From Pseudomonas gingeri (GTDB lineage: Bacteria; Pseudomonadota; Gammaproteobacteria; Pseudomonadales; Pseudomonadaceae): 64,000 nucleotides of DNA. Numbering within the stretch: position 1 is the first letter of the stretch; every line of letters starts with the position of its first letter. The notes under the pieces were generated by a model that worked only from the letters and a program-made list of their open reading frames with translations, was not told the DNA's origin and ran no database searches. Position numbers and translations under genes: made by a program. Shown here piece by piece: positions 1 to 9,037 of the stretch. The stretch lies in assembly GCF_013385635.1 (NCBI RefSeq), contig NZ_JACAPR010000028.1, forward strand, positions 224,503 to 288,502, read 5' to 3'.

Positions 1-293
1 CGCTCGGCGATCAGCGACCAGACCGAGGTCTGGTTGCGGTAGGAATACCCCAGGTCCAGCCGCAGCACCTGCCCGAGATAGATCAGCAGTTGCTGAGCCA
101 CGGGTTTATCCAGGCCCATCTGCTGGCGCAGTTGCCCGATGTACTGCCCATCGTCGACCCCGGCTTCCCCGGCCATCAGCAACGCCGGATCTCCCGGCGC
201 CAGGCGTACCAACAGGAAACTCAGGACCAGTACCCCGAGCACCATGGACAGTGCCCGCAGCAGCCGGCCACCGAGGAAGATCAGCCCGCTCAT
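1..293 (-). CDS. ABC transporter permease, DppB/OppB type (partial)
   Basis: N-terminal 97 residues of an inner-membrane permease of a peptide-type ABC importer; the rest lies beyond the left edge. Translation starts MSGLIFLGGRLLRALSMV and continues into a hydrophobic segment ending in LVRLAPGDPA, the usual first helix and following motif of DppB-like permeases. The ATG overlaps the TGA of the binding-protein gene by four bases (ATGA), so the two are translationally coupled and transcribed leftwards together. The substrate is unknown; the setting beside flavin monooxygenases suggests a small organic, perhaps organosulfur, compound rather than ordinary peptides. Confidence 0.88.
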   Translation of the reverse strand, partial: MSGLIFLGGRLLRALSMVLGVLVLSFLLVRLAPGDPALLMAGEAGVDDGQYIGQLRQQMGLDKPVAQQLLIYLGQVLRLDLGYSYRNQTSVWSLIAE

Positions 294-1900
294 GGCGTCG
301 GCACGTCGAGGTAGACGCTTTCATCGTCTTCGTTGAGGCTGGTAGCCGTCTGCAGCAGGTTCCTGACCTGACTGTGGTAGAGCGTCGGGTAGCGCATCTC
401 GAAGATCGGCGCGATGGGCAGGTCGCTGTTCAGGCGGTTTTCCAGCTGGCTGTAGACCTGGCGGCGTTGCTCGCCTTCCGGGGTGTCGGCCACCTTGCTC
501 CACAGGGCGTCCGCTTCCGGGCTGCTGTAGCCGCTGACATTGGCGAACGGCGAGGTCTTGAGGATGTAGTCCGAGCGGTAGAGATAGGCGGTGGTCAGGT
601 AAGGATCGCCGATCTGGAAAATGAAGTTGTAGGTCAGGTCGAAGTCCCAGTCGCTGACCCGCTGGAACCAGGTCGCGGCGTCCGAGGTCACCACCTGTAC
701 CTTGAAGCCCAGGGGTTGCAGGGACTGCTTGGTGTATTCGGCCAGGCGCTCCCAGGCGCCACCCTTCTCGCCGTTGAGCAGGCGGATCCGCACCGCGCCG
801 ACATCGACACCGGACTCGGCGATCAGCGCCTTGGCCTTCTTCACGTCATAGGCGTACTGCGGCAGTTGCGGATCGTGATACGGCGAACCGGAGACGAACG
901 GCCCCTGGGCGACCTTGCCCGAGCCAAAGAAGATGTTGTCGACTACAAACTGCCGGTTCAGCGCATAGAGGATCGCCTGGCGGACCTTGGGGTTGTTCAG
1001 CGGTGGCTTGCGCGTATTGATCTGCAGGAAGGCCAGGCCCGAGTACAGCTCCCAGCCCTGCTCCGAGGATTGCACGCCGGGCAGGCTGCCCAGGCGCTTG
1101 AGATCGGAATAATCGGCATCGCCGCTGCGCAGCACCTGTACATCGCCGCGCTCGAAAGCCGCCGCCCGCGAGGACGCATCGGGAATCACATGGAAGACAA
1201 TGCCATCGAGGTGCGGCAGGCCCTTTTTCCAGTAGTCGGGGTTCTTGCCCAGCTTGATATAGGCGCCGCGCTTCCACTCCTGGAAGACAAAGGGGCCCGT
1301 GCCCACGGGTTTGAGGTTATAGGGGTTGTTGCGAAAGTCGGTGCCCTCGTACAGGTGCTTCGGTACCACCGGACGCAGGCCGCTGCCCAGGGAGGACAAC
1401 AACGGCGCGAAAGGTTTCTTCAGGTGGAAGGTCACCTGCAACGGACCGCTGGCGTCGATGGACGACACATATTCGGTAAAGACCCCGCCAAGGCGCTTGT
1501 CCACTTCCGGGTAGAAGGTCTGGAAGCTGAACACCACGTCGGCCGAGGTGAACGGCTGGCCGTCGTGCCAATGCACGCCTTCCTGCAGGTCGAAGGTATA
1601 GGTCAGGCCGTCGGGAGAAATGGTCCAGCTCCTGGCCAGTACCGGCTTGGCTTTGAGCTGGGTGTCGTAGGTCAGCAGGCCCTGGAGGATCTTGCCGCTG
1701 ACATACTGGGTCGAGACATGGGAGACCACGCCGTGCATCAGCGATGGCGGCTCCGGCTGGGCCACCAGGTTCAGCACCCCGCCGTCCCGTGGTTGCGCCT
1801 GCACACTGCCGGCCAGGATCAGCGCGACGGCGGCGAGGCCGAGCAACACCCGACGCAGGGGCCGGGCGTGGGACGAAGGGGTCGGGGTCAGATCAGGCAT
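290..1900 (-). CDS. ABC transporter substrate-binding protein, SBP_bac_5 family
   Basis: Periplasmic solute-binding protein of 536 residues, normal for the oligopeptide/dipeptide/nickel family. A Sec signal peptide is seen (RRVLLGLAAVALILAGSVQAQ), followed by family segments such as GLTYTFDLQEGVHWHDGQPF. It probably delivers substrate to the permease encoded just downstream. I believe the nearest families are those found next to luciferase-like monooxygenase genes, not classical DppA, but that rests on memory and context. A perfect sigma-54 promoter lies about 57 bases upstream of the start. The ligand is not known. Confidence 0.88.
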   Translation of the reverse strand: MPDLTPTPSSHARPLRRVLLGLAAVALILAGSVQAQPRDGGVLNLVAQPEPPSLMHGVVSHVSTQYVSGKILQGLLTYDTQLKAKPVLARSWTISPDGLTYTFDLQEGVHWHDGQPFTSADVVFSFQTFYPEVDKRLGGVFTEYVSSIDASGPLQVTFHLKKPFAPLLSSLGSGLRPVVPKHLYEGTDFRNNPYNLKPVGTGPFVFQEWKRGAYIKLGKNPDYWKKGLPHLDGIVFHVIPDASSRAAAFERGDVQVLRSGDADYSDLKRLGSLPGVQSSEQGWELYSGLAFLQINTRKPPLNNPKVRQAILYALNRQFVVDNIFFGSGKVAQGPFVSGSPYHDPQLPQYAYDVKKAKALIAESGVDVGAVRIRLLNGEKGGAWERLAEYTKQSLQPLGFKVQVVTSDAATWFQRVSDWDFDLTYNFIFQIGDPYLTTAYLYRSDYILKTSPFANVSGYSSPEADALWSKVADTPEGEQRRQVYSQLENRLNSDLPIAPIFEMRYPTLYHSQVRNLLQTATSLNEDDESVYLDVPTP

Positions 1901-1956
1901 GGCGAGCTCCGCAAAAAAGGTTCGGCAGGTGCACGACCTGCCCTTTGAAGCGGTTT

Positions 1957-1972
1957 AGCAAGGCCTGTGCCA
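1957..1972 (-). promoter_or_regulatory. Sigma-54 (-24/-12) promoter for the binding-protein operon
   Basis: On the minus strand the sequence is TGGCAC-AGGCC-TTGCT, a full match to the RpoN consensus (TGGCAC-N5-TTGCW). The expected transcript start is near 1946, about 45 bases before the ATG at 1900. The same 16 bases occur before the TonB receptor gene at 5028. This element is inferred from sequence alone. Confidence 0.85.
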
Positions 1973-2099
1973 GTGCTTTTGCGGCCCGGTCCGGCGGTGC
2001 CGACGTACTATCGGGCGAATGCCGGCCTGATGAAAAAACCACAACCCGCGTTTGCCAGTGTGGAAAAAGCAGCAGCTTGCGGCGAGCGGCTTAAACATT

Positions 2100-2211
2100 C
2101 GATCGTTCCCACGCGCAGCAAAAGCATGCAGCCCGTGACGCTGCGCGTCACAAGAGCGGAGGCGGAGCGTCCAGGGAGGCGTTACTTTACTGCGCGTGGG
2201 AACGATCACTG
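2100..2211. repeat. Pseudomonas intergenic repeat with long inverted ends
   Basis: The ends CGATCGTTCCCACGCGCAG and CTGCGCGTGGGAACGATCA are inverted copies. The interior has a smaller inverted arm (GTGACGCTGCGCGTCAC) and an imperfect GGAGCGTCC block. I recognise this as a dispersed non-coding repeat common in fluorescens-group genomes. It lies between the two divergent sigma-54 promoters. Confidence 0.8.
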
Positions 2212-2219
2212 ATGTGCGC

Positions 2220-2234
2220 TGGCACAACCCTTGC
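2220..2234 (+). promoter_or_regulatory. Sigma-54 promoter for the TPR gene
   Basis: TGGCAC-AACCC-TTGC, a full match at the invariant -24 GG and -12 GC and at the flanking consensus bases. The expected transcript start is near 2245, about 26 bases before the ATG at 2271. Confidence 0.82.
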
Positions 2235-2270
2235 GATACCCGCTGTCTTCGAACTACCGAGCCAAACCCT

Positions 2271-3635
2271 ATGTCACTGGACTACCTGGGCAACCCCATC
2301 GACAGCAACCACCCCTCGACCCAGCACGGTATCGACGCGTTCATCTCCGGCTTCCTCGCCTATCACCCCCGCGCCGAGGGCATTCTCGCCGCCGCCGATG
2401 CCGACCCGGACTCGCGGCTGGTGAATGCCCTGGCGGGCATCCTGCTGATGTTCAGCGAATCCCCCGAGGGCCCGCTGCTCGCCGAGCGTTATCGCCAGCG
2501 GGCCGACGCAGTGGGCTCCGGCCACCTGCGGGCGAACCTCTACCTGGCGATCCTCAATGCCTGGATCGCCGATGACCTGGGTCGGGTCCTGGGCCTGAGC
2601 GAACAGTTGCTCGACCGCTTCCCCCGCGACCTGTTCGCCGCCAAGCTCAACCAGTATGTGGAGTTCAACCGCGGCAACTGGCCGGCGTTGCTGCGCATCG
2701 CCCTCAAGGCCCGCGACGCCGCGCCGGAGATCGCCCACAGCCACGGCCTGCTGGCCTTCGCCTATGAGCAATGCCATCTGCTGGACCCGGCTGAAGCCGC
2801 TGCACGCCAGGCGCTGCACCTGCAAGCCGACGAGCCCTGGGCCCAGCACGCCCTCGCCCATGTCCTGCTGACCCGTGGTCGGATCGAGGAAGGCATCGAT
2901 TTCCTCGAAAGCGTGAAAGGCCACTGGGAAGGTCTCAACTCCTTCATGTACACCCACAATTGGTGGCACCTGGCGCTGTTCTACCTGGCACGCGGCCAGG
3001 AACAGCGCGTATTGGAAATCTATGACCGGCATGTCTGGGGCGTCCTGCCGGAGTACTCCCAGGACCAGGTCGGCGCGGTGTCGCTGCTGGCGCGTCTGGA
3101 GCTGGCGGGCATCGATGTCGGGCAACGCTGGCAGGCGCTGGTGCCCTACCTGCAAACGCGAACCGGCGACACGGTGCAGCCGTTCCTCAGCGTCCAGTAC
3201 CTGTATGGCCTGGCACGGGCCGGGCAACCGCAGGCGGAGCTATTGCTGGCGGCGTTGCGCGAGCGCAGCCTGACCGCCCCGGCCTTCAGCCGGAGCACCT
3301 GGGCCCAGGTCACCCTGCCCCTGGCCGAAGGCCTGCTGGCCCATGCCCGTGGCGACTGGGAAACGGCAGTGCAGCGCTTGAGCGGCGTATTGCCAAGGCT
3401 CAACGATATCGGCGGCAGCCACGCCCAGCGCGACCTGTTCGCCCAGATCGAACTGGATGCGCGGCTGCGCTCGAAGGATTGGCTGGTGGCGCAGCAGACC
3501 CTGGAACTGCGCCGTGGCTACGATGCCTTGGATGTGCCGGTCAATCGGCATCTGGAGCGGGTATATAGCGCGCTCGGCCTGCCTTCGGAGGCCGAGCGCG
3601 CCAGGGCGCGGATCGACCAGGTCCTGAACAACTGA
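2271..3635 (+). CDS. Tetratricopeptide repeat protein, TTC38-like
   Basis: 454-residue cytoplasmic protein, no signal peptide or membrane segment. It is made largely of helical repeat units typical of TPRs (for example HSHGLLAFAYEQCHLLDPAE and WAQHALAHVLLTRGRIEEG) and resembles bacterial relatives of TTC38. I chose the ATG at 2271 (MSLDYLGNPIDSN) because upstream codons run through the promoter. The role is unknown: TPRs bind partner proteins, and co-control with neighbouring uptake and oxygenase genes suggests an accessory part in the same sigma-54 regulon. No enzyme motif was noticed. Confidence 0.85.
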   Translation: MSLDYLGNPIDSNHPSTQHGIDAFISGFLAYHPRAEGILAAADADPDSRLVNALAGILLMFSESPEGPLLAERYRQRADAVGSGHLRANLYLAILNAWIADDLGRVLGLSEQLLDRFPRDLFAAKLNQYVEFNRGNWPALLRIALKARDAAPEIAHSHGLLAFAYEQCHLLDPAEAAARQALHLQADEPWAQHALAHVLLTRGRIEEGIDFLESVKGHWEGLNSFMYTHNWWHLALFYLARGQEQRVLEIYDRHVWGVLPEYSQDQVGAVSLLARLELAGIDVGQRWQALVPYLQTRTGDTVQPFLSVQYLYGLARAGQPQAELLLAALRERSLTAPAFSRSTWAQVTLPLAEGLLAHARGDWETAVQRLSGVLPRLNDIGGSHAQRDLFAQIELDARLRSKDWLVAQQTLELRRGYDALDVPVNRHLERVYSALGLPSEAERARARIDQVLNN

Positions 3636-3665
3636 CACGCACTACCCTGTGGTGAGGGGTGCCTG

Positions 3666-3737
3666 TGTGGGAGGGGGCTTGCCCCCGAAGCTTTTGGCGC
3701 GACCACTGGCCTCTTCGCGGGCAAGCCCGCTCCCACA
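3666..3737. repeat. Pair of inverted REP palindromes
   Basis: TGTGGGAGGGGGCTTGCCCCC and, inverted, GGGCAAGCCCGCTCCCACA flank a short spacer. This is the typical paired REP arrangement of Pseudomonas. It sits between the convergent TPR and peptidase genes and may also act as a two-way terminator. Confidence 0.85.
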
Positions 3738-3763
3738 GGATCTGGAAAGGTAGGCACACCGTA

Positions 3764-4756
3764 TCAACGCCCGGCTTCGAACACCCCCCGCGCAATCGCC
3801 CGCGCCACACAGTCGGCCGCCGCCGCACCGATGCAGCCGATCTGCACCTGGCGCCGCGGCCCGTCCAGCAATGGTAGTGCACCGGAGGCCAGGGCGAACA
3901 CCGTGTCACCGTCGAACGGCAGGTGCGCCGGACGCACCGCGCGGGCAATGCCGTCCTGGGCCATGATCGCCACACGCTTGCATTCGGCCGTGGTCAGCCG
4001 CGCATTGCAGGCCACCGCCACCAACGTGGTATTGGCCCCGGCCTGCAGCCGGCCCATGCTGTCCAGGCGCGACAATTCGGGCATCGGGTCACTGGCGTCC
4101 ATCACCGTCGTCGGGCGCACGCCACCGAACTCGCCGGCGATTTCCCAGGGCCAGGACCAGAAGGTCTGGCCATCCGGCATATACACCGAACCGATGGGAT
4201 TGGCGACCACCAGCGCCGCCACCACCAGACCGTCGTCGAGTGCCAGCGAGGCTGAGCCCAACCCGCCTTTCAACACCCCCGCCATGGCTCCACGACCGGC
4301 GCCTACCGAGCCCAGGGCAAAGTCTGCGGCGGCATTCTCCAGCGCCTCGAAACCCAGCCGGCGATAAGGCGGTTCGAGCCCCCAGTGCTTGTCACCGCCA
4401 TTGCCCAGGTCATGCAGTACCGCGGCGGGAACGATTGGAATCGCCGGCGCACCGGCCTTCAGGTGCAAGCCCACTTCCTGCCGGGACAGAGCCGCCGCCA
4501 CCGCATCCGCCGCCCCCAGGCCGAACACCGAACCTCCGGCAAAGACCAGGGCATGCAACTGCCCGACCATGTTTTCCGGCTCCAGCGCCGCCGACTCCCG
4601 ACCGCCCGGACCGCCGCCGCGGATGTCGATACTGGCGGTCCAGGCGCCATCGGTACGGATCACCGTCACACCGGTATCGACACGCAGATCGGTAGCGTGC
4701 CCGACGAGGACACCAGGTACATCGGTCAACAAATTGCGGGGCCCCGGTAACGGCAT
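3764..4756 (-). CDS. P1 family peptidase (DmpA/BapA-like, family S58)
   Basis: 330-residue N-terminal-nucleophile hydrolase related to the L-aminopeptidase D-esterase DmpA and beta-peptidyl aminopeptidases. Seen features: the N-terminal LLTDVPGVLVGHATD block, the AGGSVFGLGAADAV segment, and KGGLGSASL, where self-cleavage is expected to free a Ser nucleophile. The family releases N-terminal amino acids or acts on amide-like substrates. The start at 4756 is set by a CCAGGA ribosome site; longer in-frame extensions lack family similarity. It has its own sigma-54 promoter, so the enzyme may process a compound imported by the neighbouring transporters (inference). Confidence 0.85.
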   Translation of the reverse strand: MPLPGPRNLLTDVPGVLVGHATDLRVDTGVTVIRTDGAWTASIDIRGGGPGGRESAALEPENMVGQLHALVFAGGSVFGLGAADAVAAALSRQEVGLHLKAGAPAIPIVPAAVLHDLGNGGDKHWGLEPPYRRLGFEALENAAADFALGSVGAGRGAMAGVLKGGLGSASLALDDGLVVAALVVANPIGSVYMPDGQTFWSWPWEIAGEFGGVRPTTVMDASDPMPELSRLDSMGRLQAGANTTLVAVACNARLTTAECKRVAIMAQDGIARAVRPAHLPFDGDTVFALASGALPLLDGPRRQVQIGCIGAAAADCVARAIARGVFEAGR

Positions 4757-4792
4757 AAGAACATCCTGGAAAAAGAGAGTGGCAACCCCTTC

Positions 4793-4808
4793 AGCAAGTG
4801 ATGTGCCA
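4793..4808 (-). promoter_or_regulatory. Sigma-54 promoter for the P1 peptidase gene
   Basis: Minus strand reads TGGCAC-ATCAC-TTGCT, a full RpoN consensus. The expected start is near 4782, about 26 bases before the ATG at 4756. Confidence 0.82.
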
Positions 4809-5027
4809 GCCCGTTTATCCCCCGTTTGCTCGGTGCCGCCCGCCACGGGTTGTTGCTTAAGCAACACTCGCCTTCCGACTGCTGACAAACCAACACCCGT
4901 ACCAGCCAATCCCCCAGCACCGGAGGCACTGTAGAAAAACCAACAGCCTGGAGCGCCGCTGTTAGAAAAACACCAGATTTCGCCAGCCAAAACGAGCAAG
5001 CCATTGTTTATAAACACTTTTTACAAA
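4809..5027. other. Intergenic region between divergent sigma-54 promoters
   Basis: No gene was found here. The stretch separates the peptidase promoter (4793-4808, leftward) from the receptor promoter (5028-5043, rightward) and is somewhat AT-rich towards 4960-5025. It is where one would expect upstream activator sites for a sigma-54 enhancer-binding protein acting on both sides. I did not find an unambiguous repeated operator. Confidence 0.5.
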
Positions 5028-5043
5028 TGGCACAGGCCTTGCT
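5028..5043 (+). promoter_or_regulatory. Sigma-54 promoter for the receptor/monooxygenase operon
   Basis: TGGCAC-AGGCC-TTGCT, a full RpoN consensus and identical over 16 bases to the promoter at 1957-1972. It gives a leader of about 155 bases before the receptor ATG at 5208. Confidence 0.85.
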
Positions 5044-5207
5044 CTACCGCCTGCAGCAGAGCTTGAGACCGCGGCCACCGCGCCGGTCCGGCAACAAGCC
5101 GTCACTGACCACGCTTGCGACGACCCGCCACGACACCGTCGCCTTACCCGACAAGGTTGACCCCAACCGGGGACAGACCGGGGAATCCCATTGGAGCGAT
5201 TCACATC

Positions 5208-7643
5208 ATGAGTTCGACACGCGCCGCCGGCCGCCAGGCCCGCACCACCTTCACCCACAGCCTGCTGTTCCTCGCGGTCTGCGAGGCCCTTAGCTACAGC
5301 AGCCTGGCCCTCGCCGCCGACACCGCCGGCAGCGACAACCCACTGGACACCGTGGTCGTCATCGGCAACCGCGGCCAGGCCCGGACCCTGGCCGAAAGCA
5401 CCGCCCCGGTGGATGTCATCTCCTCCAAGCAACTGCTCGCCACCGGCCAGGGCGACCTGACCCGGGCCCTGAGCAAAGTGCTGCCGTCGCTGAACCTGCC
5501 GGCGTCCTCCGGCTATGGTTCGACCTCGGTGGTGCGCCCCATCAGCCTGCGCGGCCTCAACGGCGACCAGGTACTGGTGCTGGTCAACGGCAAGCGTCGC
5601 CATAACAGCGCCCTGCTGAACAACGGCACCTTCCTCAACTCCGGCTCGCAACCGGTGGACCTGGACATGATCCCGACCGCCCTGGTCGACCATATCGAAG
5701 TGCTGCGCGACGGCGCCTCGGCGCAATACGGTTCCGACGCCATCGGCGGCGTGGTGAACATCGTGCTCAAGCAGTCCGACCACGGCGGCAGCCTATCCAC
5801 CACCTACGGCCAGAACTTCGAGAACGGCGACGGCGAGACCGCCCGGCAGACCGGCAACCTCGGCCTGTCGCTGCCCAACGACGGCTTTATCAACCTGGCC
5901 CTGGACGTGAAGAAACAGAACGTCTCCGACCGCTCCGACGACGCGCCCTATACCGACAGCGCCGGCAACACCAGCCAGCGCCACACCTACTACGGCACCG
6001 GCCTGCCGGAGTCGCGCAACTTCAGTTTCGGCTACAACGCCGAGCTGCCGGTGGATGACGCCCTGACCCTGTACTCGTTCTCCACCTACACCCGGCGCAA
6101 CTCGGAAAAACCCCTGGCGTTCCACCAGCCGGCCAGTTTCGACGGCATCGCCACGCCGTTCCCGGAAGGCATCGAGGACTCCCTGCGCTTTATCGAAAAC
6201 GACTTCCAGGTGGCGTTCGGCGGCAAGGGCAAGGTCGCCGGCTGGGACTACGACCTGTCCAGCACCTACGGCCAGGACCACGCCCAGGCGACCCTGCGCG
6301 ACACCTACAACCTGAGCTACGGGGCGAACTCGCCGACCTCGGTCGACACCGGGGTCAAGACCTTCAGCCAGTGGACCAACAACCTCGACCTGACCCGCGC
6401 CTTCGACTTCGGCCTGGCCAAGCCGACGCAGATTTCCTGGGGCCTGGAACAACGCTACGAGAACTACAAGATCGGCAAGGGTGACTACGAGTCCTATGCC
6501 CTCGGCAACTTCGCCACCGGGGCCAGCGGCAACCCGATCGCCCCGGGGACCATCTCCGGCGCCGGCACCACCCCGGCCGACGCCGCCGAGAAAGGCCGGA
6601 CCAGCGTCGCCACCTACGCCGAGATCGGCCAGGACCTGACCGACAAATGGCATGTCGACCTGGCCGGGCGCTACGAGCACTACAACGACGGCTCCGGCAC
6701 CACCACCAACGGCAAGTTCGCCACCCGCTACCAGTTGACGCCGATCCTCGCCGTGCGCGGCAGCTTCAGCACCGGCTTCCGCGCACCGTCGCTGGCCCAG
6801 CAGATCTACAGCTCGACTTCCCAGAGCAGCGTCAACGGCAATCTGATCGACTATCGCAACGTCGCCGTGGACTCGGACGTGGCCAAGGCCCTTGGCGCCT
6901 CCACCCTAAAACCGGAGAAGTCGACCAACTTCGGCCTGGGCCTGACTCTCCAGCCGATCGATAACGCCAGCATCACCCTCGATGCCTACCAGATCAAGAT
7001 CAAGGACCGCATCGCCCAGACCGGCTACCTCGGCGGTACTGCGCAGATCAACGCGATTCTCGCCGCGGCCGGGCTCAACACCAACCAGGCGGTGACCTAT
7101 TTCACCAACGCCCTCGACACCACCACCCGCGGCCTCGACCTGGTCGGCGACTACCGCCAGGACCTCGGCGCCTACGGCAGCCTGCGCTACAGCCTGGGCT
7201 TCAACTGGAACACCACCGAGATCGACTCGATCCACGCCTCGGACGTCGCCCAGCAGGCCCTCGGCCCGGACGGCGGCTACGACCGCCAGCGCCAGGGCAA
7301 CCTGAAGTACGGCACGCCTGAGTCCAAGCTGCTGCTGGGCGGCACCTGGAGCATCGACAAGTTCGACGTCGGCCTGAACCTGACCCGCTACGGCGAATAC
7401 ACCCAGTACGGCACCGCCGCGATCTACGACCGCACCTTCTCGCCGACCTGGATCACCGACCTCAATATCGACTACCACCTGAACAAGGCCATCACCCTCA
7501 CCGCCGGGGCCAACAACCTGTTCAACATCTACCCGGAACGCACCAAGCTGCCGAGCAGTTCGGGGGCCTTCCCCTACGGCAACTTCTCGCCCTACGGCAC
7601 CACCGGCGGCTACTGGTACACCGGCGTGACCTACAACTTCTGA
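5208..7643 (+). CDS. TonB-dependent outer-membrane receptor
   Basis: 811-residue receptor. The start MSSTRAAGRQARTT at 5208 is followed by a long signal peptide ending in SLALAADTAG. A TonB-box-like stretch (LDTVVVIGNRG) comes next, then the plug domain (LPSLNLPASSGYGSTSVVRP, VLRDGASAQYGSDAIGGVVN), then a 22-strand-type barrel ending in the aromatic GVTYNF terminus. There is no STN signalling domain, so control is not through a FecI/FecR pair. A sigma-54 promoter and linkage to flavin monooxygenases suggest uptake of an organic nutrient, not a siderophore. The ligand is unknown. Confidence 0.92.
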   Translation: MSSTRAAGRQARTTFTHSLLFLAVCEALSYSSLALAADTAGSDNPLDTVVVIGNRGQARTLAESTAPVDVISSKQLLATGQGDLTRALSKVLPSLNLPASSGYGSTSVVRPISLRGLNGDQVLVLVNGKRRHNSALLNNGTFLNSGSQPVDLDMIPTALVDHIEVLRDGASAQYGSDAIGGVVNIVLKQSDHGGSLSTTYGQNFENGDGETARQTGNLGLSLPNDGFINLALDVKKQNVSDRSDDAPYTDSAGNTSQRHTYYGTGLPESRNFSFGYNAELPVDDALTLYSFSTYTRRNSEKPLAFHQPASFDGIATPFPEGIEDSLRFIENDFQVAFGGKGKVAGWDYDLSSTYGQDHAQATLRDTYNLSYGANSPTSVDTGVKTFSQWTNNLDLTRAFDFGLAKPTQISWGLEQRYENYKIGKGDYESYALGNFATGASGNPIAPGTISGAGTTPADAAEKGRTSVATYAEIGQDLTDKWHVDLAGRYEHYNDGSGTTTNGKFATRYQLTPILAVRGSFSTGFRAPSLAQQIYSSTSQSSVNGNLIDYRNVAVDSDVAKALGASTLKPEKSTNFGLGLTLQPIDNASITLDAYQIKIKDRIAQTGYLGGTAQINAILAAAGLNTNQAVTYFTNALDTTTRGLDLVGDYRQDLGAYGSLRYSLGFNWNTTEIDSIHASDVAQQALGPDGGYDRQRQGNLKYGTPESKLLLGGTWSIDKFDVGLNLTRYGEYTQYGTAAIYDRTFSPTWITDLNIDYHLNKAITLTAGANNLFNIYPERTKLPSSSGAFPYGNFSPYGTTGGYWYTGVTYNF

Positions 7644-7708
7644 CCCTCCTGGCGGCGCCATCGACCCAGCCGGTCGCCGGCGCCGCCCCGCTCACCGGGA
7701 GCCTGCCC

Positions 7709-9037
7709 ATGACCCGCCGTACCGATCAACTCAAGCTGGGGGCCTTCCTCGCCAACAGCGGTCATCATGTCGCCGCCTGGCGTCATCCCCTGGCCCAGGC
7801 CGATGCCAGCCTGGACTTCGGCCACTTCAAGGCGATTGCCCAAACCGCCGAACGCGGCAGGTTCGACGCCCTGTTCGTCGCCGACGTGGTCGCGCTATGG
7901 GGTCATCATCACGATGCCCTGAGCCGCACCGCCCGCGCCGAACACTTCGAGCCGCTGACCCTGATGTCCGCCCTCGCGGCGGTCACCACCCATATCGGCC
8001 TGATCGCCACGGCCACCACCAGCTACAACGAGCCGTACCATATCGCCCGCAAGTTCGCTTCCCTCGATCACCTGTCCGGTGGCCGCGCGGCGTGGAACCT
8101 GGTGACCTCGGTGGTCTCCGACGAGGCCTGGAACTTCGGCCGGGAAAACCATATCGACCACGGCGACCGCTACCAGCGCGCCGAGGAATTCCACGACGTG
8201 GTCAAGGGCCTGTGGGACAGCTGGGACGACGATGCCTTTGTCCGCGACAAGCGCAGCGGCCAGTACTTCGACCCGGACAAGCTGCACACGCTCAACCATC
8301 GGGGCGAACACTTCCGCGTACGCGGCCCGTTGAACGTCGCCCGACCGCCCCAGGGCCATCCGGTGCTGGTCCAGGCCGGCGCCTCGGAAGCCGGCAAGAC
8401 CCTGGCCGCGCGCGTTGCCGAACTGATCTTCGCGTCCCATCACGACCTGTCCGCCGCCCAGGCGTTCTACCAGGACATCAAGGCCCGGGCCGCCGATTTC
8501 GGCCGCGATCCGGACCATATCAAGATCCTCCCCGGCGTCACGCCCTTTATCGGCGAGACCCGCGAACAGGCCCAGGCGCTGTTCGAAGAGTTCCAGGCGC
8601 TGATCGACCCGGTACTCGGCCTGCGCCTGCTGGCCGACACCCTCGGCGACGATATCGACCTGAGCGGTCATGACCTCGACGGCCCGCTGCCGGATACCCC
8701 GGTGGGCCAGCGCGGCAGTCGCCGGGACAAGGTGCTGGAACTGGCCCGCAGGGAAAACCTCAGCATCCGCCAGCTGTACCTGCACCTGGCCGGCGGCAAT
8801 CCGGTGATCGGCACGCCCGCCGATATCGCCGACAGCTTCGAGGCCTGGTTCCAGGCCCGGGCCTGCGACGGTTTCAACGTGTTCTTTCCGTACTACCCGG
8901 GCGCCATCGAGGTGTTTGTCGACCAGGTGATTCCACTCTTGCAGGAACGCGGGCTGTTCCGTCGCGAGTACGCCGGCCGTACCCTGCGGGAAAACCTCGG
9001 GCTGCCGCGCCCGGCCAACCGGTTCAGCCGATCATGA
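7709..9037 (+). CDS. LLM flavin monooxygenase, NtaA/SnaA/DszA type
   Basis: 442-residue FMN-dependent monooxygenase of the bacterial luciferase-like superfamily. The opening LGAFLANSGHHVAAWRHP and the segment GGRAAWNLVTSV are hallmarks of the nitrilotriacetate/dimethylsulfide/dibenzothiophene-sulfone branch. The insertion typical of that branch explains its greater length compared with the next three genes. It needs reduced flavin from a separate reductase, which is not in this window. It lies 65 bases after the receptor gene and shares its last bases with the next ORF (ATGA). A role in C-S or C-N bond cleavage is family knowledge; the substrate is unknown. Confidence 0.9.
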   Translation: MTRRTDQLKLGAFLANSGHHVAAWRHPLAQADASLDFGHFKAIAQTAERGRFDALFVADVVALWGHHHDALSRTARAEHFEPLTLMSALAAVTTHIGLIATATTSYNEPYHIARKFASLDHLSGGRAAWNLVTSVVSDEAWNFGRENHIDHGDRYQRAEEFHDVVKGLWDSWDDDAFVRDKRSGQYFDPDKLHTLNHRGEHFRVRGPLNVARPPQGHPVLVQAGASEAGKTLAARVAELIFASHHDLSAAQAFYQDIKARAADFGRDPDHIKILPGVTPFIGETREQAQALFEEFQALIDPVLGLRLLADTLGDDIDLSGHDLDGPLPDTPVGQRGSRRDKVLELARRENLSIRQLYLHLAGGNPVIGTPADIADSFEAWFQARACDGFNVFFPYYPGAIEVFVDQVIPLLQERGLFRREYAGRTLRENLGLPRPANRFSRS

